From Actinomycetota bacterium (GTDB lineage Bacteria > Actinomycetota > Actinomycetes > JACCUZ01), in NCBI GenBank assembly GCA_030841245.1, contig JAVEDG010000200.1, positions 1-6,222 on the forward strand: 6,222 nt of DNA. The letters run 5' to 3'. The notes under the pieces are model-generated. The model saw only the letters and a list, made by a program, of their open reading frames with translations. It did no database searches and was not told the DNA's origin. Each line of letters begins with the position of its first letter. Positions within the stretch are counted from its first letter, which is position 1. Below are positions 1-6,166 of the stretch, piece by piece. The translations under genes were made by a program, and so were the position numbers.

Positions 1-336
1 GAAGCAACCGTGCCCAACCTGGTCCCGCGGGAGCGGCTCGAGGCGGCCAACCAGCTCAGCCTGTTCACGACGTACGGCTCGGCGCCCGTGGCGGCAGCGA
101 TCTTCGCCGGTCTGGCCCTGCTCACCGGCATCCTCGACAACGCGGTCCCCGAGATCGCCGCGGTCGATCTGGCGCTCTACGTGAACGCCGCCACCTTCCT
201 GGTGTCGGCGATCACCATCTTCCGGATCAAGGAGATCCCGAAGCGCAGCCAGGACGACGGGTCCGGGCGCGGCGGCTTCCGGTCCATCTGGCGCACCGTG
301 GTCGAGGGCTGGAAGTTCCTCGCCGGCACCCCCTAG
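1..336 (+). CDS. MFS-type transporter segment of an MFS-thymidylate kinase fusion (5' partial, ends at an in-frame TAG)
   Basis: The reading frame is already open at base 1 (codons gaa gca acc before the GTG at 10), so the true start lies upstream of the window. The visible protein starts with a loop resembling the one before TM5 of MFS_3-type exporters (PNLVPRERLEAANQLSL). Two hydrophobic segments follow, at about residues 26-42 and 55-71 counted from the GTG at 10. Then comes a charged cytoplasmic loop (RIKEIPKRSQDD) and the helix leading into the second MFS half (VEGWKFLAGTP). The frame stops at TAG 334-336. The ORF restarting at 358 is in the same frame and continues exactly where the second MFS half should, so both pieces very probably belong to one gene. 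A transport substrate cannot be assigned. In actinobacterial fusions of this kind, the MFS part is usually regarded as a membrane anchor or transporter of unknown role. If the TAG is real, this piece is a truncated six-helix half transporter. Confidence 0.75.
   Translation, partial: EATVPNLVPRERLEAANQLSLFTTYGSAPVAAAIFAGLALLTGILDNAVPEIAAVDLALYVNAATFLVSAITIFRIKEIPKRSQDDGSGRGGFRSIWRTVVEGWKFLAGTP
334..336 (+). other. In-frame amber stop interrupting the MFS-tmk fusion
   Basis: TAG occurs after ...AGTP and before DRGLDAGMLGANAAGG. Upstream (1-333) and downstream (337-2148) share one frame with no insertion or deletion, and the MFS pattern runs across the stop. One substitution would remove it: CAG, for example, gives Gln by a single C-to-T change, although a hydrophobic residue might be expected here. 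It is either a true nonsense mutation, a base-calling or assembly error, or a readthrough site. The last is least likely, because nothing nearby suggests recoding. The stop forms part of the palindrome CCTAGG (332-337). Confidence 0.85.
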
Positions 337-357
337 GACCGCGGCCTGGACGCCGGC

Positions 358-2148
358 ATGCTCGGCGCGAACGCCGCCGGCGGCGCCGTCATCGGCCTGG
401 CCCGCACGTTCGACACCGACATCGGCGCCGGCGACCCCGGCTACGGCCTGCTCTTCGGCACGGTGTTCTGCGGCATCGCCGGCGGCATGCTCTACGGGCC
501 ACGGCTGGTGCCCGACTTCAGCCGGCGGCGGCTCTTCGGACTGTCCATCTCGGCCGCGGGCGTGTCCCTTGTGGTCCTGGCGCTGATCCCCAACATGGTG
601 ATCGCCGCGTTGGTCACCTTCGTGATCGGGGCCTGGGCAGGTATCGCCTGGGTGACCGGGTACACGTTGCTCGGTCTCGAGGTCGCCGACGACGTACGTG
701 GGCGGACCTTCGCGTTCGTCCAGACCATGGTGCGCGTCACGCTGGTCCTGGTGCTCGCCGTGTCGCCCCTGCTCGCAGCAGCGTTCGGCAAGCACGAGAT
801 CGAGCTGACCGACGCGATGTCGCTGACCTACAACGGCGCCGCCATCACGATGCTGCTCGCCGGGGTCCTTGCGACGGCGCTCGGCTTCGCGTCGTACCGC
901 CACATGGACGACCGTCGCGGCATCCCACTCGTGCCTGACCTCGCGTCGGCCTACCGCAACGAGCCGGTCGGGCTGCGACGCGGCGACCCGGGGGGTGGCT
1001 ACTTCGTCGCGATCGAGGGCGGCGAGGGGGCCGGGAAGTCCACCCAGGTCGAGCTGCTGGCGCAATGGCTGCGCGACCAGCGCCACGACGTGCTCGTGAC
1101 CTTCGAGCCCGGGGCGACCGACGTCGGGCGTCGCCTGCGCTCCGTGCTGCTCGACCGACACGACGACGAGCCGACACCGTTGTCTCCTCGTGCCGAGGCG
1201 TTGCTGTTTGCCGCCGACCGGGCCGAGCACGTCACGAACGTGGTGGTCCCGGCGCTGGCTGCCGGCTCGATCGTCATCACCGATCGCTACATCGACTCGT
1301 CGCTGGCCTACCAGGGGTCGGGCCGGGCGCTGGACGAGTCGGAGATCCTGCGCCTGTCGCGCTGGGCGACCGATGGCCTGCGCCCCGACATCACGGTGCT
1401 GCTCGACCTGCCGGCCGCCGACGGGCTGCGCCGGGTGCAGACCCCGGACCGCCTCGAGTCCGAGCCGGTGGAGTTCCACGAGCGGGTACGCGAGCGGTAC
1501 CTGGAGCTGGCCCGCCGTGGCGGGCACCGCTACCTCGTTGTCGACGCGACCCGATCGCCGGACGCCGTCGCCGAGGAGATCAGGTCGCGGTTGAGCCCGC
1601 TGCTGCCGACGAGCCGGGCCGAGCTGGCCGAGCGCGAGGCGGCGGCTGCGGCCGCAGAGGAACAGGCGCGCCGGGAGCAGCAGGATCGTGAGCGCCTGGA
1701 GCAGGAGGCGCGCGCGGCGCGCGAGCAGGAGGAGGCGACCGCCCGAGCCGCGCGTGACCAGGCGGCGGCGGAGGAGCGCGCCCGCCGGCAGCAGGCCAAG
1801 GAGGCGGAGCAGGCCCGGCGGGATGCCGAGCGGGCCGCCAGGCAGTCGGCGGCTGCGGAGGAGAAGGAGCGCCGTCGGCTGGCGGCCGAGGCTGCTGCGG
1901 CAGCGGCTGCCGAGCAGCGCGCGAAGCAAGCGTTGGAGGACGCCGAGCGACGGGCCGCCGCCGGGCGGCACCGGGCGGAGAGCTCCGACCCGGCGTCGCG
2001 CCGACCCGCCGACACCGGTCGGAGCCCGGCAGGTGACGACCCGCCCACCCGGCCGCTGAGCCTGACCGACGAGCTCTTCGGCCTGGGCGACGAGGCGGAC
2101 GAGACGGTCCAGCTGCCTCGCGTCCGCGACCGGGGCGAGGATCGGTGA
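358..2148 (+). CDS. tmk: Thymidylate kinase fused to C-terminal half of an MFS transporter, with a coiled-coil tail
   Basis: Thymidylate kinase phosphorylates dTMP to dTDP with ATP, an essential step in dTTP supply. Counted from the ATG at 358: residues 1-180 are the second MFS half, with about six hydrophobic segments (roughly 1-15, 29-47, 59-78, 80-106, 125-143, 161-179). Residues 180-212 are a linker. Residues 214 to about 417 are a full kinase domain: P-loop GGEGAGKST at 221-229, EPG at 250-252, DRYIDSSLAYQG from 309, and the LID segment with DRLE at 364-367. The P-loop lacks the Arg of the human/yeast type. Residues 419-541 are an Ala/Glu/Arg/Gln-rich probable coiled coil, followed by a polar tail ending acidic (DELFGLGDEADETVQLP). 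The ATG at 358 has no ribosome binding site and cuts into a membrane helix, so it is probably not a native start. The gene most likely begins upstream of the window and is split by the TAG at 334. The kinase core has no visible defect. A shorter kinase-only product from ATG 904 or GTG 931 is possible, but neither has a Shine-Dalgarno sequence. Confidence 0.88.
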   Translation: MLGANAAGGAVIGLARTFDTDIGAGDPGYGLLFGTVFCGIAGGMLYGPRLVPDFSRRRLFGLSISAAGVSLVVLALIPNMVIAALVTFVIGAWAGIAWVTGYTLLGLEVADDVRGRTFAFVQTMVRVTLVLVLAVSPLLAAAFGKHEIELTDAMSLTYNGAAITMLLAGVLATALGFASYRHMDDRRGIPLVPDLASAYRNEPVGLRRGDPGGGYFVAIEGGEGAGKSTQVELLAQWLRDQRHDVLVTFEPGATDVGRRLRSVLLDRHDDEPTPLSPRAEALLFAADRAEHVTNVVVPALAAGSIVITDRYIDSSLAYQGSGRALDESEILRLSRWATDGLRPDITVLLDLPAADGLRRVQTPDRLESEPVEFHERVRERYLELARRGGHRYLVVDATRSPDAVAEEIRSRLSPLLPTSRAELAEREAAAAAAEEQARREQQDRERLEQEARAAREQEEATARAARDQAAAEERARRQQAKEAEQARRDAERAARQSAAAEEKERRRLAAEAAAAAAAEQRAKQALEDAERRAAAGRHRAESSDPASRRPADTGRSPAGDDPPTRPLSLTDELFGLGDEADETVQLPRVRDRGEDR

Positions 2149-3425
2149 CCGGGTCGGTCCCGATCCGGACCGTACCGGCCGTCTTCGACGACCTGGTCGG
2201 CCAGGACGCGGTCGTGGCGGCGCTGACCCGCGCCGTCTCGGGTGCGGGCGGAGACCTCACGGCCGCCGCGCGGCGTGGCAGCTGGGCGTCGAAGGCTGGG
2301 CCCGACGGGTCGCTCGTCGCGGCGACGACGTCCGACTCGGCGTACGGCGGTCTCGCCACGACCGGCATGACGCACGCCTGGCTCTTCACCGGGCCGCCGG
2401 GGTCGGGGCGCTCGGTCGCGGCGCGGGCGTTCGCCGCCGCGCTGCAGTGCCGTGACGGCGGCTGCGGGCAGTGCGGTGCCTGCCGCACCAGCCTGGGCGG
2501 AACCCATGCCGACGTCGACGTGGTCAACACCCAACGGCTCTCGATCGGTGTCGACGACGCGCGTGCGCTCGTGGCGCGTGCGGCTCGTTACCCGAGCGGC
2601 GGCCGCTACCAGGTCATGATCATCGAGGACGCCGACCGGCTCACCGACCAGGCCGCCAACGCGCTCCTCAAGGCCCTCGAGGAGCCGACTCCGCGCACCG
2701 TCTGGCTGCTCTGCGCCCCGGCCCTCGAGGACGTGATGCCGACCATCAGGTCGCGCTGCCGGCACCTCGCGCTGCGCACCCCGCCCACCGCGGCCGTCGC
2801 CGAGGTGCTCGTGCGCCGCGACGGTGTGGACCCTGCGATGGCGGCCTTCGCCGCGCGGGCCGCGCAGGGACACATCGGACGCGCCAAGCGGCTCGCTACC
2901 GACGAGGCCGCCCGCAACCGGCGCCGCGCGGTGCTGCGGCTGCCGCTGGCACTGACCGACCTGAGCGAGGCCCTCGGCGCTGCTGCCGAGCTGGTGGGCG
3001 CGGCGACCGACGAGGGGCAGGAGACGAGTGCCTCGCTGGACGAGGCCGAGACCGAGGAGATGCGGCGAGCGCTCGGCGCCGGCACAACCGGGCGAGCCAT
3101 GCCCAGCGGCTCGGCGGCAGTGCTCAAGGATCTCGAGAAGGCCCAGAAGGCGCGGACGACGAGAAGCCGGCGCGACGCGATCGACCGGGCCCTGGTCGAC
3201 CTCGCCTCCTTCTACCGCGACGTGCTGGCGGTGCAGCTCGGCACCGAGGTCGAGCTGGTCAACGACGAGCTGCGTCCCGACGTGCTCTCGGTCGGACGGT
3301 CGGTCACCCCCGAGGCGACACTGCGCTGCATCGACGCGGTGCTCGCCGCGCGCGACGCGATCGACCTCAACGTCGCTCCGCTGCTGGCGGTCGAGGCCAT
3401 GACGGTGGCGCTTCGCGCCGGTTAG
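2145..3425 (+). CDS. holB: DNA polymerase III subunit delta' (clamp loader)
   Basis: Delta' is a structural AAA+ subunit of the clamp loader that places the beta sliding clamp on DNA with DnaX and delta. The 426-residue protein has an N-terminal FDDLVGQDAVV motif, a Walker A-like GPPGSGRS at 83-90 with Arg where Lys is usual, and a four-Cys zinc module at C102, C107, C110 and C113. The Walker B-like segment is VMIIEDADRL (157-166). The clamp-loader SRC motif (IRSRC) is at 201-205, and an alpha-helical C-terminal collar domain follows. The reading HADV...LSIGVDDAR is typical of actinobacterial delta'. The GTG start at 2145 overlaps the tmk stop as GTGA, and GAGG lies 4 bases upstream at 2137-2140, so translation is probably coupled to tmk. 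Residues about 33-74 form a low-complexity insertion between the VGQ motif and Walker A. It seems longer than in mycobacterial homologues as I recall them. The protein is intact. Confidence 0.95.
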   Translation: MTGSVPIRTVPAVFDDLVGQDAVVAALTRAVSGAGGDLTAAARRGSWASKAGPDGSLVAATTSDSAYGGLATTGMTHAWLFTGPPGSGRSVAARAFAAALQCRDGGCGQCGACRTSLGGTHADVDVVNTQRLSIGVDDARALVARAARYPSGGRYQVMIIEDADRLTDQAANALLKALEEPTPRTVWLLCAPALEDVMPTIRSRCRHLALRTPPTAAVAEVLVRRDGVDPAMAAFAARAAQGHIGRAKRLATDEAARNRRRAVLRLPLALTDLSEALGAAAELVGAATDEGQETSASLDEAETEEMRRALGAGTTGRAMPSGSAAVLKDLEKAQKARTTRSRRDAIDRALVDLASFYRDVLAVQLGTEVELVNDELRPDVLSVGRSVTPEATLRCIDAVLAARDAIDLNVAPLLAVEAMTVALRAG

Positions 3426-3447
3426 GGTCACGGCAGGGTCACTCGGT

Positions 3448-3455
3448 GGAGGTGA
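3448..3455 (+). promoter_or_regulatory. Strong Shine-Dalgarno sequence for the RicT-like gene
   Basis: GGAGGTGA matches eight bases of the anti-Shine-Dalgarno complement. It ends 8 bases before the GTG at 3464 and 14 bases before the ATG at 3470. This favours GTG 3464 as the start and argues against GTG 3446 or 3452, which lie before or within the site. It also shows that this gene, unlike its two coupled neighbours, has an independent initiation signal. Confidence 0.7.
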
Positions 3456-3463
3456 GGCAGTCC

Positions 3464-4297
3464 GTGGGCATGGTGATGGCGGTGAGCTTCACCCGCTACG
3501 GGCGGCTCTACTACCTCGACCCCGGCGGTCACACGCCGCGGGTGGGCGACAAGGTGCTCGTTCCCACCGACTCGCGGTCCGAGGTCGCCGAGTGCGTGTG
3601 GGCGCCGCAGTGGGTCAGCGAGGACATCGGCGGGCTGCCGGTCTGCGCCGGTGTCGCCGGCCCCGACGACCTCCTGCGCGACGAGCGCAACAGCGACCGC
3701 CGTACCGACGCGCGCCGCGTCGCGAAGCGGCTGATCCGGGCGCACGGACTGCCCATGAAGGTCGTCGGGGTGGACTACCTCGACGACGTGGAGCGACTCG
3801 TCATCTACTTCAGCGCGCCGCACCGGGTCGACTTCCGCACGCTGGTGCGCGAGCTGGCCGCCGAGCTGCGGGCGCGGATCGACCTGCGCCAGCTCGGTCC
3901 GCGTGACGAGGCACGCGTACAGGGCGGCATCGGGCCGTGCGGCCGCGACCTGTGCTGCGCGACGTTCCTCAAGGATTTCGAGCCGGTCAGTGTGCGGATG
4001 GTCAAGGACCAGGACCTGCCGCTCAACCCGCTGAAGATCTCCGGTGCGTGCGGCCGGCTGATGTGCTGCCTGAAGTATGAGCACCCGCTCTACCAGGAGT
4101 TCAAGGTGCGGGCGCCGGCAGTCGGCGAGACGGTCGACTCCCCGGAGGGACGCGGTCGCGTGGTCGGTCACAACGTCCCGTCCGACACGGTGGTGGTGCG
4201 GCTCGAGGACTCCGGCCGGCGCTGCGCGTGCTCGCTGGCCAGCGTGTGCGGTCCGCGCACGGCGTACGACGAGAGCCTCGGCCAGGCCCCGACGTGA
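3464..4297 (+). CDS. ricT: RicT/YaaT-like PSP1-domain protein (stage 0 sporulation family)
   Basis: This is a cytoplasmic protein of the PSP1/YaaT family, 277 residues from GTG 3464. In Bacillus subtilis, RicT forms an iron-sulfur complex with RicA and RicF that assists RNase Y-dependent mRNA processing and affects sporulation and competence. The actinobacterial role is not established. The N-terminus (VMAVSFTRYGRLYYLDPG) and the PSP1 core with YFSAPHRVDFRTLVRELAAE are recognisable. The family's paired Cys motifs are complete: CGRDLCC (C159, C164, C165) and CGRLMCC (C196, C201, C202), the likely metal or Fe-S ligands. Further cysteines occur near the C-terminus (RRCACSLASVCG). The start was chosen from the Shine-Dalgarno at 3448-3455; ATG 3470 is the main alternative. 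It lies 38 bases after holB, as yaaT follows holB in Bacillus, which supports orthology. Family assignment is firm, but transfer of the RNase Y role is inference. Confidence 0.9.
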   Translation: MGMVMAVSFTRYGRLYYLDPGGHTPRVGDKVLVPTDSRSEVAECVWAPQWVSEDIGGLPVCAGVAGPDDLLRDERNSDRRTDARRVAKRLIRAHGLPMKVVGVDYLDDVERLVIYFSAPHRVDFRTLVRELAAELRARIDLRQLGPRDEARVQGGIGPCGRDLCCATFLKDFEPVSVRMVKDQDLPLNPLKISGACGRLMCCLKYEHPLYQEFKVRAPAVGETVDSPEGRGRVVGHNVPSDTVVVRLEDSGRRCACSLASVCGPRTAYDESLGQAPT

Positions 4298-5859
4298 GCC
4301 GCCGCTGGCGCTGGTCCGCAACGACGGCGCTCTCGGTCGCGGTCACGGTTGCCCTGTCGGGGTGCTCCGGCTCCCCGACGCCCGACGCCGGGCACACGCC
4401 GCCGCCGACCCAGCCCAGCGCGACCACTTCTGCTCCGGCGCCGACCACGACCCGGGCGCCCTCGAGCGGATTGGCGCGCTTCTACCGTCAGTCACCGGCC
4501 TGGAAGGACTGCGGCGGGGGGTTCCGTTGCGGGCGGATCAGGGTGCCGCTCGACTACTCGCACCCGAGCGCCGGCACGATCACCCTGGCCGTGGTGCGCA
4601 AGCATGCCGAGGGCGGTCACCGGCTCGGGTCGTTGCTGCTCAACCCCGGCGGCCCGGGGATCCCCGGTATCTCGTACGCGCGCAGTGCCGAGTTCCTGAT
4701 CGGCGACACGGTGCGGTCTCACTACGACATCGTCGGCTTCGACCCGCGCGGTGTCGGCGAGAGCACACCCATCCACTGCATGAACGGCGCGCAGACCGAC
4801 GCCTACCTCGCGGTCGACCCGTCGCCGGACACCCCGGCGGAGGTCCGCGGGATCACGCAGGCCTCGCGACAGCTCGGCCGGCGCTGCGCGGCGCACAGCG
4901 CCCGGCTGCTCGGGCACGTCGACACCCGCGACGCGGCGCGCGACATGGACGTGCTGCGTGCGGTCCTCGGCGACAAGAAGCTGAACTACTTCGGCAAGTC
5001 CTACGGCACCTTCCTCGGCGCGACCTACGCCGACCTCTTCCCGCGCCGCGTCGGGCGCATGGTGCTCGACGGCGTGGTCGACCCGGCCCTGTCCGAGGAG
5101 CAGATCGAGCGCGGCCAGGCGCGCGGCTTCCAGCGGGAGCTCGAGTCGTTCGTGGCCGACTGTCTGCGCAACACCGGCTGTCCGTTGTCCGGCAGCGTGG
5201 CGCAGGGGACGAAGCAGGTCGAGGACATGCTGGACCGCACCGACAGCCACCCCCTCACGGGCGAACCGGGCCGCCCGGTGGTGCAGGCGCTTGCCCTGCT
5301 CGGAGTCGCGGGCGCGCTCTACTTCAAGGGGACGTGGCCGGTGCTGCGGCTTGCCTTGTCCGACTCGCTGCACGGTGACGGGCAGCGGCTGCTGGCTCTG
5401 GCCGACTCCTATACCGAACGCGGCCCGAGCGGCCACTTCGCATCGAACGCCAACGACGCGATCTACGCCGTGAACTGCCTCGACCGCGCGTCCGAAGCTG
5501 ATCCGCACCGGCTGGCGGCGCGGGCCCGACGCTTCACGTCGGTGTCGGGGCCGTTCGGAGCGTGGCTGGCCTGGAGCGGCATGCCGTGCGGGACCTGGCC
5601 CAGGCCCGTCCTCGACCATCCGCACCCGATCCATGCACCCGGTTCGGCCCCGATCCTGGTGGTCGGGACGACACGGGACCCGGCGACACCATGGCCCTGG
5701 GCGCGGTCGCTGGCCCAGGAGCTCGACCACGGACGGCTGCTCACCCGGGTCGGGGTCGGCCACACGGCGTACGGGTTCGGCAGCAGCTGCACCGACGACG
5801 CTGTCGATGCCTACCTGGTCCACGGGACGCTGCCGGTTCCCGGCACCCGTTGTCACTGA
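4294..5859 (+). CDS. Secreted alpha/beta-hydrolase lipoprotein, tripeptidyl-aminopeptidase (S33/TAP-like) type
   Basis: A probable exported serine peptidase of 521 residues, related to Streptomyces SlpD/SlpE-type and mycobacterial Hip1-type enzymes. The start is GTG 4294, which overlaps the RicT-like stop as GTGA. It gives a clean signal peptide: basic RRWRW, a hydrophobic core, and lipobox LSGC with Cys24 as the predicted lipidated residue. A Pro/Thr/Ser/Ala-rich linker (about 26-58) would tether the enzyme to the outer face of the membrane. The hydrolase fold has the oxyanion segment NPGGPG (117-122), the strand GFDPRGVGES, and the nucleophile elbow GKSYG with Ser236. The C-terminal TAP-like domain carries Asp462 in GTTRDPATP and His490 in GVGHTAYG, completing a plausible triad. 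Several Cys residues (C73 and C79; others near the C-terminus) fit disulfides in an exported protein. No strong Shine-Dalgarno precedes the start, so translational coupling is likely. The natural substrate is unknown; N-terminal peptide cleavage is inferred from the family. Confidence 0.9.
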   Translation: MSRRWRWSATTALSVAVTVALSGCSGSPTPDAGHTPPPTQPSATTSAPAPTTTRAPSSGLARFYRQSPAWKDCGGGFRCGRIRVPLDYSHPSAGTITLAVVRKHAEGGHRLGSLLLNPGGPGIPGISYARSAEFLIGDTVRSHYDIVGFDPRGVGESTPIHCMNGAQTDAYLAVDPSPDTPAEVRGITQASRQLGRRCAAHSARLLGHVDTRDAARDMDVLRAVLGDKKLNYFGKSYGTFLGATYADLFPRRVGRMVLDGVVDPALSEEQIERGQARGFQRELESFVADCLRNTGCPLSGSVAQGTKQVEDMLDRTDSHPLTGEPGRPVVQALALLGVAGALYFKGTWPVLRLALSDSLHGDGQRLLALADSYTERGPSGHFASNANDAIYAVNCLDRASEADPHRLAARARRFTSVSGPFGAWLAWSGMPCGTWPRPVLDHPHPIHAPGSAPILVVGTTRDPATPWPWARSLAQELDHGRLLTRVGVGHTAYGFGSSCTDDAVDAYLVHGTLPVPGTRCH

Positions 5860-5881
5860 GCGGGGCTCACGGGCGAACCGG

Positions 5882-5887
5882 TAGGCT
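5882..5887 (+). promoter_or_regulatory. Possible -10 element for the tRNA-Thr gene
   Basis: TAGGCT fits the actinobacterial TANNNT -10 pattern and lies 31 bases before the first tRNA base, so transcription would begin near 5894 with a short 5' leader. No convincing -35 sits 16-19 bases upstream. The nearest TTG-like hexamer (TTGTCA, 5850-5855) is 26 bases away, which is too far. This is a weak call; the tRNA could instead be part of the upstream transcript. Confidence 0.35.
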
Positions 5888-5918
5888 GGTGCGCCGTGCC
5901 GCGGTACGCCGTGGTCAC

Positions 5919-5995
5919 GCCGCCTTAGCTCAGACGGCTAGAGCGACGCACTCGTAATGCGTAGGTCATCGGTTCGATTCCGATAGGCGGCTCCA
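5919..5995 (+). tRNA. tRNA-Thr, anticodon CGT, with encoded CCA
   Basis: The sequence folds into a complete cloverleaf. The acceptor stem is 5919-5925 with 5985-5991 (seven pairs, GCCGCCT/AGGCGGC). The D stem is 5928-5931 with 5941-5944, and its loop carries the GG pair. The anticodon stem is 5946-5950 with 5958-5962, with loop CTCGTAA and anticodon CGT at 5953-5955, which reads ACG. The variable region is AGGTC. The T stem is 5968-5972 with 5980-5984, with loop TTCGATT. The discriminator is T at 5992, and CCA is encoded at 5993-5995. Every stem is fully paired, so the gene looks functional. No integrated element is attached to its 3' end within the window. Confidence 0.97.
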
Positions 5996-5997
5996 CC

Positions 5998-6023
5998 CTG
6001 ACCAGCACTTTTGTGCTGGTCGG
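5998..6023 (+). terminator. Hairpin terminator downstream of tRNA-Thr
   Basis: A nine-pair perfect stem (6000-6008 with 6013-6021, GACCAGCAC/GTGCTGGTC) closes a TTTT loop. It extends by a T-G wobble and one C-G pair to 5998/6023. It starts two bases after the CCA. There is no following T run (CGGCGACTTT), which is common for terminators in high-GC actinobacteria. It may also act as a 3' processing or stability hairpin for the pre-tRNA. Confidence 0.7.
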
Positions 6024-6154
6024 CGACTTTCGAGGGATCTGAGGCTGCCCCCGTGGTGGCCATTCCGATCAGGATCGACCGCGAGCGGGGGCACACCTGC
6101 CACATCGAGATGAGTTCTCGGCCACGGACCGGTCTACCGTGCGAGGACCCCGAT

Positions 6155-6162
6155 GGAGGAGG
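6155..6162 (+). promoter_or_regulatory. Shine-Dalgarno sequence for the DHFR/RibD-like gene
   Basis: GGAGGAGG lies 4 bases before the ATG at 6167 (7 bases measured from the first GGAGG). This frame is open upstream to at least GTG 6053, so the site decides the start in favour of ATG 6167. A TANNNT hexamer (TACCGT, 6135-6140) lies just upstream, but it has no -35 partner and is not called as a promoter. Confidence 0.65.
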
Positions 6163-6166
6163 CACC

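Noticed and set aside
1618..1960. Possible tandem DNA repeat in the Ala/Glu/Arg-rich stretch of tmk.
   Set aside because: The bases vary without a fixed unit. It is amino-acid composition bias of a helical tail, not a DNA repeat array.
1530..3431. A 633-codon open frame on the minus strand opposite tmk and holB.
   Set aside because: It is the antisense shadow of two well-supported genes in GC-rich DNA, is compositionally odd (Arg/Ser/Ala-rich), and shows no recognisable domain.
2471..3463. Long upstream extension of the RicT-like frame through holB.
   Set aside because: It overlaps holB in another frame, and the strong Shine-Dalgarno at 3448-3455 places the start at 3464.
4492..5856. A 454-codon minus-strand open frame opposite the hydrolase.
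   Set aside because: Shadow ORF. The plus strand carries a signal peptide, lipobox and full catalytic triad.
6046..6093. Inverted repeat TGCCCCCG (6046-6053) and CGGGGGCA (6086-6093) in the last intergenic region.
   Set aside because: Only eight pairs with a 32-base spacer of G/C-rich sequence; likely by chance, and not positioned like an operator for the next gene.
6053..6166. In-frame N-terminal extension of the DHFR-like protein from GTG 6053.
   Set aside because: ATG 6167 has an excellent Shine-Dalgarno, and the family's first strand begins right there. The upstream residues look like untranslated sequence.
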